6,121 bases of DNA from Verrucomicrobiota bacterium (GTDB taxonomy: Bacteria > Verrucomicrobiota > Verrucomicrobiia > Limisphaerales > UBA11358): assembly GCA_021323835.1 (NCBI GenBank), contig JAJPKI010000158.1:1-6121 (forward strand), written 5' to 3'. Below, in pieces: positions 1 through 5,590 of the stretch. Below the pieces are notes generated by a model. That model made no database searches, was not told the DNA's origin, and saw only the letters and a list, made by a program, of their open reading frames with translations. Within the stretch, counting starts at the first letter, position 1, and each line of letters starts with the position of its first letter. The position numbers and the translations under genes were made by a program.

Positions 1-753
1 AAAATAAACGTATTCGAAAATGCAAAATGCGCGGCGTGTTTGTTCGGGAAATGCCTGCAGGCTCGTCAAACCCTGCTCGTTGATGATGACAATTTCGCCC
101 GGCTCAACGTCGCGGATGAATTTCGCGTGAATCAAATCGAGCGCGCAGGTTTCACTGGCAAGAACGTAGGCGTCGCCGAGTTTGCCGATGCAGAGCGGAC
201 GAAAACCGTGCGGGTCGCGCGCGCCAATCAATTCCTTTTCCGTCATGATGACGAGCGAATACGCGCCTTCAATCCGGCGAAGCGTGTGGACGAACGGATT
301 TTTACTGCCGTTGGCGTCCGGCTGCGCGAGCAGATGCAAAATGATTTCGCTGTCAACGGTCGTCTGGAAAATCGAGCCGCGCGCTTCGAGTTCGTCGCGC
401 AATTTCGACGCATTGGTGAGATTGCCGTTGTGCGCGATGGCGATTTGGCCGCGCGCGCAATCCACGGTGAGCGGCTGCGCGTTTTTTAATTGCGACGAGC
501 CGGTTGTGGAATAACGCGTGTGACCAATAGCGATGTTGCCGACGAGGTCGTGCAAAACGTCACCGTTGAAAATTTGCGAAACCAAACCCATTCCTTTGTG
601 CTGGCGGAAATTTTTGCCGTCGCTGGTGACGATGCCGGCGCTTTCCTGTCCGCGATGTTGCAGTGCGTAAAGACCGTAGTAAGTGAGTTCGGCTGCATTC
701 GGATGACCGAAAATGCCGAACACGCCGCAATAATGTTTGGGATAATTTTGCAC
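1..753 (-). CDS. purF: Amidophosphoribosyltransferase (PurF), N-terminal 251 residues, partial at left edge
   Basis: This enzyme catalyses the first committed step of purine synthesis: PRPP plus glutamine gives 5-phosphoribosylamine. The visible part is the class II (Ntn-type) glutaminase domain. Reading the minus strand from the GTG at 753, Cys9 begins CGVFGIFGH and is the expected nucleophile after removal of an 8-residue propeptide, as in the Bacillus-type enzyme; E. coli PurF has Cys2 instead. Other family motifs are LQHRGQESAGI (31-41), GHTRYSTTG (77-85), IAHNGNLTN (106-114), TVDSEIILH (132-140) and GARDPHGFRPLCIG (177-190). The frame is open to base 1 and ends in CIFEYVYF, just before the phosphoribosyltransferase domain, which lies outside the window. 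An in-frame TAG at 763-765 limits the start to GTG 753 or TTG 759; neither has a good Shine-Dalgarno site. Cys244 is mature position 236, a position where Fe-S-type PurFs have a ligand, but this alone is not diagnostic. The product is near certain and the exact start is not. Confidence 0.96.
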   Translation of the reverse strand, partial: MQNYPKHYCGVFGIFGHPNAAELTYYGLYALQHRGQESAGIVTSDGKNFRQHKGMGLVSQIFNGDVLHDLVGNIAIGHTRYSTTGSSQLKNAQPLTVDCARGQIAIAHNGNLTNASKLRDELEARGSIFQTTVDSEIILHLLAQPDANGSKNPFVHTLRRIEGAYSLVIMTEKELIGARDPHGFRPLCIGKLGDAYVLASETCALDLIHAKFIRDVEPGEIVIINEQGLTSLQAFPEQTRRAFCIFEYVYF

Positions 754-900
754 GGGCAAAAACTAAAACTGGTTCACGCCTACGCTCAATTCTCGCAGAA
801 AAAAATTGCGAGCGCAACCTGGAATGGAAATTTAGGAAAAAATATCGCGCCGAATCATGCTTGACGCGCGGGACAATTTGCTTTGGACTGGACGCAGATT
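754..900. promoter_or_regulatory. Divergent intergenic region between purF and the DUF3568-like lipoprotein gene
   Basis: About 147 bases separate two genes read in opposite directions, so promoters for both should lie here. A 6-bp inverted repeat (CTCGCA at 792-797, TGCGAG at 807-812, 9-base A-rich loop) lies about 40 bases upstream of purF. A weak minus-strand sigma70-like pair overlaps it: TTGCGC at 817-812 and GAGAAT at 794-789, 17 bases apart, matching the consensus at only 3/6 and 4/6. TTGACG at 861-866 could be a -35 box for the plus-strand gene, but no good -10 box follows. None of these sites is firm. Confidence 0.35.
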
Positions 901-1308
901 ATGAAGACACAAATTTTCGCGGTTCTCGGAGGATTAACACTCGTCGTCACCGGTTGCGTCAGCACGGTGAGCGATACGCATACGCCGGCCATCTGGTTCG
1001 GACGCGATTACGTCGGCGGCAAATATGAGCGTCCGCTCGACCAGGTTTACGCGGCGTCCATCGCCGCCATTCGCACCGACGGCACGCTGCTTACCGAATA
1101 CATTCCGCACGGGACAAATTCTGTGGTGGATTCGCGCTCGCTTTACGGCACGGTGAACGACAGCAAAGTTTGGGTGCGCTGCGATGAAATTGACCCGCAG
1201 ACCACGCAAGTGACCGTGCAATCTCGCACCAAATGGGGCAACACGGATTTGGACACCGCGCACGAAGTTGAAAAAGAAATCGCGCTGCAATTACAAATGG
1301 CGCGATGA
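901..1308 (+). CDS. Small lipoprotein, DUF3568-like
   Basis: This is a predicted 135-residue lipoprotein. From the ATG at 901 the protein has a short basic N-terminus, a hydrophobic stretch (about residues 5-17) and a lipobox VTGC with the lipidated Cys at 19. An in-frame TTG at 883 would add six residues (MDWTQI) ahead of the signal peptide and is less likely. The mature part reads RPLDQVYAASIAAIRTDG (44-61), then a beta-rich segment with DSKVWVRCDEID (87-98) and TTQVTVQSRT (101-110), and ends in an acidic amphipathic helix. A helix beginning near PLDxVY followed by alternating strands is the pattern I associate with DUF3568, whose members are small bacterial lipoproteins of unknown function. 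That assignment is from memory, not from a search. The gene faces away from purF and converges on the TPR gene, with its last 18 bases overlapping that gene's 3' end. No function can be given beyond an envelope location. Confidence 0.82.
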   Translation: MKTQIFAVLGGLTLVVTGCVSTVSDTHTPAIWFGRDYVGGKYERPLDQVYAASIAAIRTDGTLLTEYIPHGTNSVVDSRSLYGTVNDSKVWVRCDEIDPQTTQVTVQSRTKWGNTDLDTAHEVEKEIALQLQMAR

Positions 1309-2526
1309 GCCGTAAGCCTGTCCGTATTTGATGCCGATGTTCTGCTCGTATTCGCCGAGCTTTTTATTTTCTGGCGCATCTTTTTTGCCGTGAATTTCCA
1401 ACTTGAGATGATTCAAGCGTGATTGCGCGAGATTGGCGACGGGCAAATCCGGAAACATTTCGATAATTTTTTCCAACGTCGGCGCGACTTGTTCAAATTC
1501 CGCGCCCGCGCGAATTTGCAAATCGGCGAATAAATTCAACCAGTGTGCGACTTTCTTCGGCGCGTTCACATGCTGACCAATCAATTGATTCAATTGTTCC
1601 GCCGCCAAATCGAGCCGCTGGTAATGCCGCCCGTAAATGATGGCGAGTTTCTCGCGCGCTTCGTAATCCAGCGGATGCGCTTCCAAATGTTTCGCCAATT
1701 CTTCCGCGACTTTTTCCGCGCCGACTTCCTCGGGAACCAAATCCAAAATTGAATCGCGCAAACCCGCGCTCTTGATGCCTTCGGGGACGAAAATCGTTTT
1801 GCGATTTCGCGCCGCCGCCAAAATTTCTTCCGTGCTGCCAAAATGCGCGAGCCGTTGCGCCGCGGCGGCGGACAATTCGCTGTCGGGAAATTTTTCGATG
1901 ATGCGCTGCAACGTCGCTTTCGCCGAATCCACATCGTTGAGAATTTTAATTTGCCAGTCGGCCAATTGCGTCAGCGCGGCGGCGGCTTGTTTTGGCGGAG
2001 CTTTTTCCCATTCGCAAAATTTATTCAGCGTCATTTCCGCCGACGCCAAATCCTTCATGTCCTCGGCTTCAATTGCCGCCAGCAGCATCACGCCTTCATA
2101 ATCGTTTGGAAATTTTGCCAGTTGTTCGCGCACGGCCACGATGGCTTCGAGCGGTTTGTTTTTTTTCCGTTGCGCCTGGGCGATGGAATAATACGGCTTG
2201 GGTTCGATTTCCGATTTTCCACCGTCGTAAAGCGAACCAATGGGATTGGCGATAAGGTCTATGATGGCGTCTCGCCAAATAATCGTCATGACGATGCCGA
2301 CAACGACCATTTCCAACAAACCGAAAATTGCTGCGAATCCACCTTGTCGAAAGTCCGGAACGATATGCGTAACGACAAACCAAATGATGACACTGGTAAC
2401 CATCCATTTCAAAATTAATGCCGGACGGTCAGCGCTGCGCTTGAACGAATACCAAAACAGCCAAAGAATAAAAGCGATGCCAATTGCCGATAAGATCCAA
2501 TTTACTATTTGCAGCAAGAAGTTCAT
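1291..2526 (-). CDS. Membrane-anchored TPR-like repeat protein, 411 residues
   Basis: The ATG at 2526 opens a 411-residue protein with three hydrophobic segments at the N-terminus, about residues 4-27, 36-57 and 63-84, each long enough to cross the membrane. After a linker, residues 110-375 form a helical region with the spacing and residues of tetratricopeptide repeats: PYYSIAQAQRKKNKPLEAI (111-129) followed by LAKFPND; SAKATLQRIIEKFPDSE (201-217); LEAHPLDYEAREKLAIIYG (281-299); and LEKIIEMFPDLPVANLAQ (351-368). The repeated pattern of a helix ending in FPD or HPLD is typical of TPR units that scaffold protein-protein contacts. The C-terminal 30 or so residues are polar and probably disordered. 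The gene lies 47 bases downstream of yraN on the same strand, so it is probably the last gene of an rnhB-yraN cluster. A weak AAGG lies just ahead of the ATG. I cannot name a partner or process. The coding call is strong and the function open. Confidence 0.88.
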   Translation of the reverse strand: MNFLLQIVNWILSAIGIAFILWLFWYSFKRSADRPALILKWMVTSVIIWFVVTHIVPDFRQGGFAAIFGLLEMVVVGIVMTIIWRDAIIDLIANPIGSLYDGGKSEIEPKPYYSIAQAQRKKNKPLEAIVAVREQLAKFPNDYEGVMLLAAIEAEDMKDLASAEMTLNKFCEWEKAPPKQAAAALTQLADWQIKILNDVDSAKATLQRIIEKFPDSELSAAAAQRLAHFGSTEEILAAARNRKTIFVPEGIKSAGLRDSILDLVPEEVGAEKVAEELAKHLEAHPLDYEAREKLAIIYGRHYQRLDLAAEQLNQLIGQHVNAPKKVAHWLNLFADLQIRAGAEFEQVAPTLEKIIEMFPDLPVANLAQSRLNHLKLEIHGKKDAPENKKLGEYEQNIGIKYGQAYGSSRHL

Positions 2527-2573
2527 GGCCTTGCCGCAAATTCGTCCGGTTTAATTGCCAATGCAAGCAAATT

Positions 2574-3008
2574 TCAGCCGTAACGATACGGCTTGGACAA
2601 ATTAAATGTATTCGGCAAATGCCGGACTTCGCGCACTTCGCCGTCGGCCAGCAAAACTTCCACGATGTCGAAACGGATTTTTATCTGCGGATTTTTCAAT
2701 TTACGCAAATAATCCAGCGCGCATTTGGAAAGACGTTTTCGTCGCGCGGCATTTACCGCTGCTGCCGGACGCGACCAATTTTCGGACGAACGTGTTTTGA
2801 CTTCGGCAAAAACCAAACAATCGCCGTCGCGAAAAATCAAATCCGTTTCGCCGCGACCGGAATCGAAATTGGCCGCGAGAAATTTAAAACCTTGCTGTTG
2901 AAGAAATTTTTTCGCCGCGCGTTCGCCTAATTCGCCGCGCCGCAAATGTTCCGGCTGAAGTTTGCCGATGAGACTTGCCTTGAGTTTTTCTAAAAGATTT
3001 TTAACCAC
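2574..3008 (-). CDS. yraN: YraN / UPF0102 family nuclease-like protein
   Basis: This 144-residue protein belongs to UPF0102 (YraN), small proteins with a restriction-endonuclease-like fold and poorly defined biology, often found beside rnhB. Counting from the GTG at 3008, the signature runs RRGELGERAAKKFLQQQGF (23-41), GRGETDLIFRDGD (51-63) and LVFAEVKTRSS (65-75), then AAVNAARRKRLSKCALDYL and a C-terminal strand IRFDIVEVLL. Asp56, Glu69 and Lys71 form the D...ExK arrangement typical of this nuclease fold. The start is the main doubt. The open frame reaches a TTG at 3047, but those 13 extra codons lie in a dyad repeat (3001-3090), and homologues as I remember them begin with a short basic helix like the one after 3008. 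No ATG lies upstream in frame and no Shine-Dalgarno site is evident. The gene lies 58 bases after rnhB and 47 bases before the TPR gene, consistent with co-transcription. Confidence 0.9.
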   Translation of the reverse strand: MVKNLLEKLKASLIGKLQPEHLRRGELGERAAKKFLQQQGFKFLAANFDSGRGETDLIFRDGDCLVFAEVKTRSSENWSRPAAAVNAARRKRLSKCALDYLRKLKNPQIKIRFDIVEVLLADGEVREVRHLPNTFNLSKPYRYG

Positions 3009-3090
3009 GGATAAACACGAATTGACACGGATAAAAGCCAAAGACAATAATATTTTTCAATCCGTTTTATCTGTGTTCATCCGTGGTAAA
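3001..3090. repeat. Dyad repeat element (CACGGAT type) over the rnhB end and yraN start
   Basis: Bases 3001-3018 and the reverse complement of 3073-3090 match at 16 of 18 positions, with core ACCACGGAT(A/G)AACAC. The transcript could fold into a long stem-loop with a loop of about 54 bases. Inside the left arm, CACGGATAAA occurs twice exactly (3006-3015 and 3026-3035, period 20). The right arm carries diverged copies of the same unit (ATCTGTG, ATCCGTG). From memory, CACGGAT-rich dyads are scattered through many Verrucomicrobiota and Planctomycetota genomes, which fits a REP-like family. The element covers the last codons and TAA of rnhB (TTDEHR) and the likely GTG start of yraN, so it is both intergenic and partly translated. 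Confidence 0.78.
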
Positions 3091-3735
3091 GAGTTCGAGT
3101 TCCTTCGGCTTCATCGGTGAAAAACTTTTGCGATGAATCGCGCACGGGCCGAGTTTTTCAATTGCCGCGAAATGTTGCGGCGTGGAATAGCCTTTATGCT
3201 CGGCAAAACCGTAACCGGGAAATTGCTTGTCCAATTCACGCATCAACCGGTCGCGCGTGACTTTGGCCAGCACGCTTGCCGCAGCGATGGAATAACTTTT
3301 CGCGTCGCCGCCCACGAGCGCCGTTTGCCGATACGGCAGCCATTTGATGCGGATTCCGTCCACAAGCACATGTTCCGGCTTTGGCAACAATTGGTCGAGC
3401 GCGAGATTCATTCCATGCCACGCAGCTTGACGGATGTTGATGCGGTCAATGGTTTCAACGTCAATCGTCGCGATTGCGTAGCGAATTTCCGGTTCGGAAG
3501 TGATTTTCGCAAAAAACTTCTCACGCTGTTCTTCGTCCAATTGTTTTGAATCGTTCAACCCGCGAAATTTTGAAGGCAAACCGCTTTCGTTCCAACTTTT
3601 CGGAAAAATTACTGCAGCAGACACGACCGGACCGGCGAGCGGGCCGCAACCGGCTTCGTCCACGCCGGCGACGTGCGTCAAACCCTGTTGCCAGAGTTCA
3701 CGTTCGTGCGAAAGCCGATTCCAAAATTTTGCCAC
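3067..3735 (-). CDS. rnhB: Ribonuclease HII
   Basis: RNase HII cuts RNA strands in RNA:DNA hybrids and starts removal of ribonucleotides misincorporated into DNA. The 222-residue protein shows the whole family signature: AGVDEAGCGPLAGPVVSA (23-40), LNDSKQL (60-66), VLVDG (123-127), GGDAKSYSIAAASVLAKVTR (142-161), GYGFAEHKGYSTPQH (174-188) and IHRKSF (200-205). The four acidic metal ligands are present as Asp26, Glu27, Asp126 and Asp144, with the same 18-residue gap between the last two as in E. coli. The start is the GTG at 3735. The frame stays open upstream to a TAA but has no ATG, GTG or TTG there, so this is the only sensible start. The last residues TTDEHR and the stop are encoded by the dyad repeat and replace whatever tail came before. 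The gene is probably first in a cluster with yraN and the TPR gene. Confidence 0.96.
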   Translation of the reverse strand: MAKFWNRLSHERELWQQGLTHVAGVDEAGCGPLAGPVVSAAVIFPKSWNESGLPSKFRGLNDSKQLDEEQREKFFAKITSEPEIRYAIATIDVETIDRINIRQAAWHGMNLALDQLLPKPEHVLVDGIRIKWLPYRQTALVGGDAKSYSIAAASVLAKVTRDRLMRELDKQFPGYGFAEHKGYSTPQHFAAIEKLGPCAIHRKSFSPMKPKELELFTTDEHR

Positions 3736-3854
3736 GGCGCAATCGTGAATTTTTTCTCGCGCGGATTCAAAACAAAGTTGTTCAAGTTGTTCACAAAATT
3801 ATTTGGCGACAAAATGTTTTTATCCGGCGATGAGCACGTTCGATAATTTTCCAT
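3736..3854. promoter_or_regulatory. rnhB leader / intergenic gap
   Basis: These 119 bases lie between the prepilin-like pseudogene and rnhB, both on the minus strand. They should hold the rnhB promoter, since the upstream gene is broken and compositionally different. I find no convincing -35/-10 pair on the minus strand and no Shine-Dalgarno site before the GTG at 3735. The only structure I can point to is the 9-bp tandem repeat at 3776-3793. Confidence 0.25.
3776..3793. repeat. Exact 9-bp tandem duplication upstream of rnhB
   Basis: AGTTGTTCA is repeated twice without a gap, at 3776-3784 and 3785-3793, about 40 bases upstream of the rnhB start. It could be a small slippage duplication or a pair of binding half-sites in the rnhB leader. 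The sequence does not decide which. Confidence 0.5.
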
Positions 3855-4474
3855 TTACGGAATTACAAGCCGATTGGTTGCCATTTCGGTTTCAATTAAT
3901 CTTATGGCCAACAATTTATCATCCATTTGATCCACTGAACCATCGGTGAAAGCGACATTGCCTTTTTGATGATGGCGTGTATCCATCCATTTGACTATGT
4001 CGTTAGTCATCAAATTCAAAATGCCTGAATGAACTGACAGTCCATTCAAGGTAAAATTATCGTCGCATCCAATCCAACAAAGTAACTGATTTTGCTGTTA
4101 TCGAAATCAGTTGTAAAATTAGTCGCAATAAAATGATTTGTATCCGCAGGACAAATTAAAATTTTTGGAGTATATACTTCGTTTGACATAGCTTGGAAAA
4201 TGGGAAAAGCAATCCCATTTTCGGCAAATTCCATTACGCCATGATATTTTATAGGAACCTTTTGCGGATATTTATTATCGTTGTCACACCAAATCTTAAA
4301 AGCGAGCGTCGTTTGTTTCAGATTGTTTATGCATTCAGTATTTATTCTTTTTTGCCGTTCTTTAATCACTACTGGAAAAAATGAAACTGCCAATAAGACA
4401 ATCGCAATAACTATCAGGGCCAATTCGAGTAGCGTAAACGCTCTGCATTTAAGCGTTATTTTTTGAATTTCCAT
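3855..4474 (-). pseudogene. Prepilin-like protein (N-terminal methylation motif, H-X9-DG C-terminus), broken by a one-base frameshift
   Basis: Two minus-strand frames together make one prepilin-like protein. The first starts at ATG 4474 and reads MEIQKITLKCRA then FTLLELALIVIAIVLLAVSF: a type IV prepilin leader with Ala before the cleavage point, Phe1 and Glu5, then a hydrophobic helix. It continues through PKILICPADTNH (103-114) to ISYFVGLDA (129-137), reads a few wrong codons and stops at 4046. The second frame picks up at DDNFTLNGLSV and contains RHHQKGNVAFTDGSVDQM, an exact H-X9-DG motif, ending at 3855. Restoring one base between 4064 and 4065 joins GLDA directly to DDNFT and gives one protein of about 206 residues. 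The upstream TTG at 4540 adds a non-leader-like extension and is rejected. The gene is AT-rich: a hand count gives about 30% G+C over 4081-4200. Such proteins act in type IV pilus or type II secretion-like assemblies. This copy is a decayed gene unless the shift is a sequencing error. Confidence 0.85.
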
Positions 4475-4574
4475 TTTCTGATTTGAATTGAGCAATGCGA
4501 ATGCCACACACGTTTTGCAGCATTTCCGCAAAAAAAGCAATCGCGATGCATAAAAATTTTACGCACCGCGCGTG

Positions 4575-4618
4575 AAATTTTGATTTGGGCTCGACGGAGT
4601 CTCGCCCCACCAAAATTT
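4575..4618. terminator. Imperfect hairpin repeat, likely terminator of the WxxGxW lipoprotein gene
   Basis: The outer arms AAATTTTG (4575-4582) and CAAAATTT (4611-4618) are perfectly complementary. Inside them GGGCTCGAC (4587-4595) and GTCTCGCCC (4599-4607) pair at 7 of 9 positions around a GGA loop. The hairpin begins 7 bases past the stop of the minus-strand lipoprotein gene, and its A/T-rich outer arms give a U run in the minus-strand transcript, which fits a terminator. The near-symmetric form could work in both directions. It may also be a copy of a dispersed repeat. Confidence 0.6.
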
Positions 4619-4624
4619 ATTTTA

Positions 4625-4981
4625 TTACCGCCAATGCGGGCTTACCCAAACGTAGCCGCCTTCCGTGCGTTCCCAATGGCCGGGAACCCATTCGTGGCCG
4701 GGATGCGGTTGTTCCCAATGTCCCGGCGACCAAACCCAGCGGTCATCCTGCCATTCCCATGCGCCGCGCACCCAGATGTAATCCGTGTCAGGCGCCTGCG
4801 GAATAGTTTCGGGCTGCATTGTTGTCGGCGGCTCGCTCGGATGCGAGACAACCACCGTCGTGCTGCCGGTCGTTCCCGATTGCGGCTGATAAACTACCGT
4901 TCGCGTCGGCGATGCGCATCCGGCAATCACCGCCGCGCTGATGGCGGCCAGCAATGTTCTAACAAGAGTTATTTTTTTCAT
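4625..4981 (-). CDS. Lipoprotein with WxxGxW-type aromatic repeats
   Basis: This is a predicted 118-residue lipoprotein. The ATG at 4981 is preceded by a clear AAGGAG four bases away, the strongest ribosome-binding site in the window, which rules out a longer frame starting at 5029. The N-terminus MKKITLVRTLLAAISAAV has a basic start and hydrophobic core, followed by the lipobox IAGC with Cys22. Residues 23-67 are a Thr/Ser/Pro/Gln-rich linker. Residues 69-118 hold repeated aromatic units: WVRGAWEW (70-77), WVWSPGHWEQ (82-91), WVPGHWER (98-105) and YVWVSPHWR (110-118). This matches the YXWGXW/WXXGXW repeat found in many Gram-negative surface or periplasmic lipoproteins of unknown function. 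The product probably sits in the outer membrane with an exposed Trp-rich, beta-like tail. The gene is likely a single-gene unit ending at the hairpin at 4575-4618. Confidence 0.88.
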   Translation of the reverse strand: MKKITLVRTLLAAISAAVIAGCASPTRTVVYQPQSGTTGSTTVVVSHPSEPPTTMQPETIPQAPDTDYIWVRGAWEWQDDRWVWSPGHWEQPHPGHEWVPGHWERTEGGYVWVSPHWR

Positions 4982-5131
4982 AACGCTCCTTTCATTTGCG
5001 TTGCCCGGGAGAAATTGAAGCCCCGCCATTCAACCTAACGCAGCTTTGCCAATTTTCAAAATTTGAAAATGTGAATTTAATTTGCTTGTCGCACGGCGGC
5101 AAACTTGGTTTGTTGCGGCAGAGGAATTGCC
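4982..5131. promoter_or_regulatory. Divergent promoter region with a 9-bp near-palindrome
   Basis: These 150 bases separate two divergent genes. ATTTTCAAA (5052-5060) and TTTGAAAAT (5062-5070) form a perfect 9-bp inverted repeat around one base, in an AT-rich patch (5051-5083) where promoters would be expected. This could be an operator shared by both genes, or just AT-rich promoter DNA. No matching -35/-10 pair is convincing. Ribosome-binding sites frame the region: AAGGAG before the lipoprotein gene and GAGGA at 5121-5125 before the plus-strand gene. Confidence 0.4.
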
Positions 5132-5584
5132 ATGACATTGGACGAAGCCATCGCGAGCATCAAAACGTGCGCCGGTCAAATGGACGCGCGCTACGGGAAA
5201 ACTGTTTTCGACGAATGGGCTGTCATTTCACTCGTCGAAAATAAAGCGCGCGTGCTTGCCTACATCGGGCCACGCAACGATGAATTTTTGCACAGCTTTG
5301 CGAAGGACCTCGGGACTTTGCGCGCCGAATTATTCAACGGAAGTTACGGCATCGGCGATTTTGAATTTGCGCGCCATGGCATCGGCACCGGTTTCGAATC
5401 GTTTCTCGTCTTGGGCAACGGGCTTTATCTTATTTGCAACAACACGCGCGAAACGATGGACGCCATTGCGAAAAATCCGAAATGGCTCGGCGCGCAAGTG
5501 CCGTTTGCGGAATTGAGTGATAAAATGCGCGGCAATCCGCTGGTCGTTTCCGGCGACAACACGAAGTTCTTCAAAAAGAATTGA
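5132..5584 (+). CDS. Conserved-looking hypothetical protein, 150 residues
   Basis: I do not recognise the family. The ATG at 5132 has GAGGA (5121-5125) six bases upstream, so it is preferred over the start at 5105, which would precede this site. The protein is soluble-looking, with no signal peptide or membrane segment. It begins with an amphipathic helix (TLDEAIASIKTCAGQMDAR, 2-20), then a strand VFDEWAVISLVENKARVLAYI (25-45), a charged helix near EFLHSFAKDLGTLRAEL (51-67), a Gly-rich turn GSYGIGDFEFARHGIGTGFE, a strand FLVLGNGLYLICNN (91-104) and a helix ETMDAIAKNPKWLG. This alternating alpha/beta order with a strand pair is loosely like a Roadblock/LC7 or profilin-like sensor fold, but that is only an impression. 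Codon use matches the neighbours. It converges on the M16 peptidase gene with only 6 bases between stops. Confidence 0.85.
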   Translation: MTLDEAIASIKTCAGQMDARYGKTVFDEWAVISLVENKARVLAYIGPRNDEFLHSFAKDLGTLRAELFNGSYGIGDFEFARHGIGTGFESFLVLGNGLYLICNNTRETMDAIAKNPKWLGAQVPFAELSDKMRGNPLVVSGDNTKFFKKN

Positions 5585-5590
5585 GCCGAA

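Noticed and set aside
40..864. Plus-strand open frames of 149, 110 and 124 codons
   Set aside because: They lie opposite purF, whose minus-strand frame carries every PurF glutaminase motif, and their translations show no family features.
1543..2554. Several plus-strand open frames across the TPR gene, the longest 191 codons
   Set aside because: They are antisense to a 411-codon frame with membrane segments and TPR-like repeats, and their translations are rich in Arg, Phe and His with no domain pattern.
3006..3035. CACGGATAAA repeats as the start of a CRISPR array
   Set aside because: There are only two exact 10-bp units with a 20-base period and a dyad arrangement, with no uniform spacers and no cas genes.
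3009..3047. N-terminal extension of YraN from TTG 3047 (MSLAFIRVNSCLS)
   Set aside because: These codons are the translated dyad repeat. The protein family normally starts close to the residues after GTG 3008.
4475..4540. N-terminal extension of the prepilin-like protein from TTG 4540
   Set aside because: It would place 22 polar, Cys-containing residues before the short prepilin leader, and the ATG at 4474 gives a leader of typical length.
4982..5029. N-terminal extension of the WxxGxW lipoprotein from the start at 5029
   Set aside because: The strong AAGGAG site and the signal peptide both point to the ATG at 4981.
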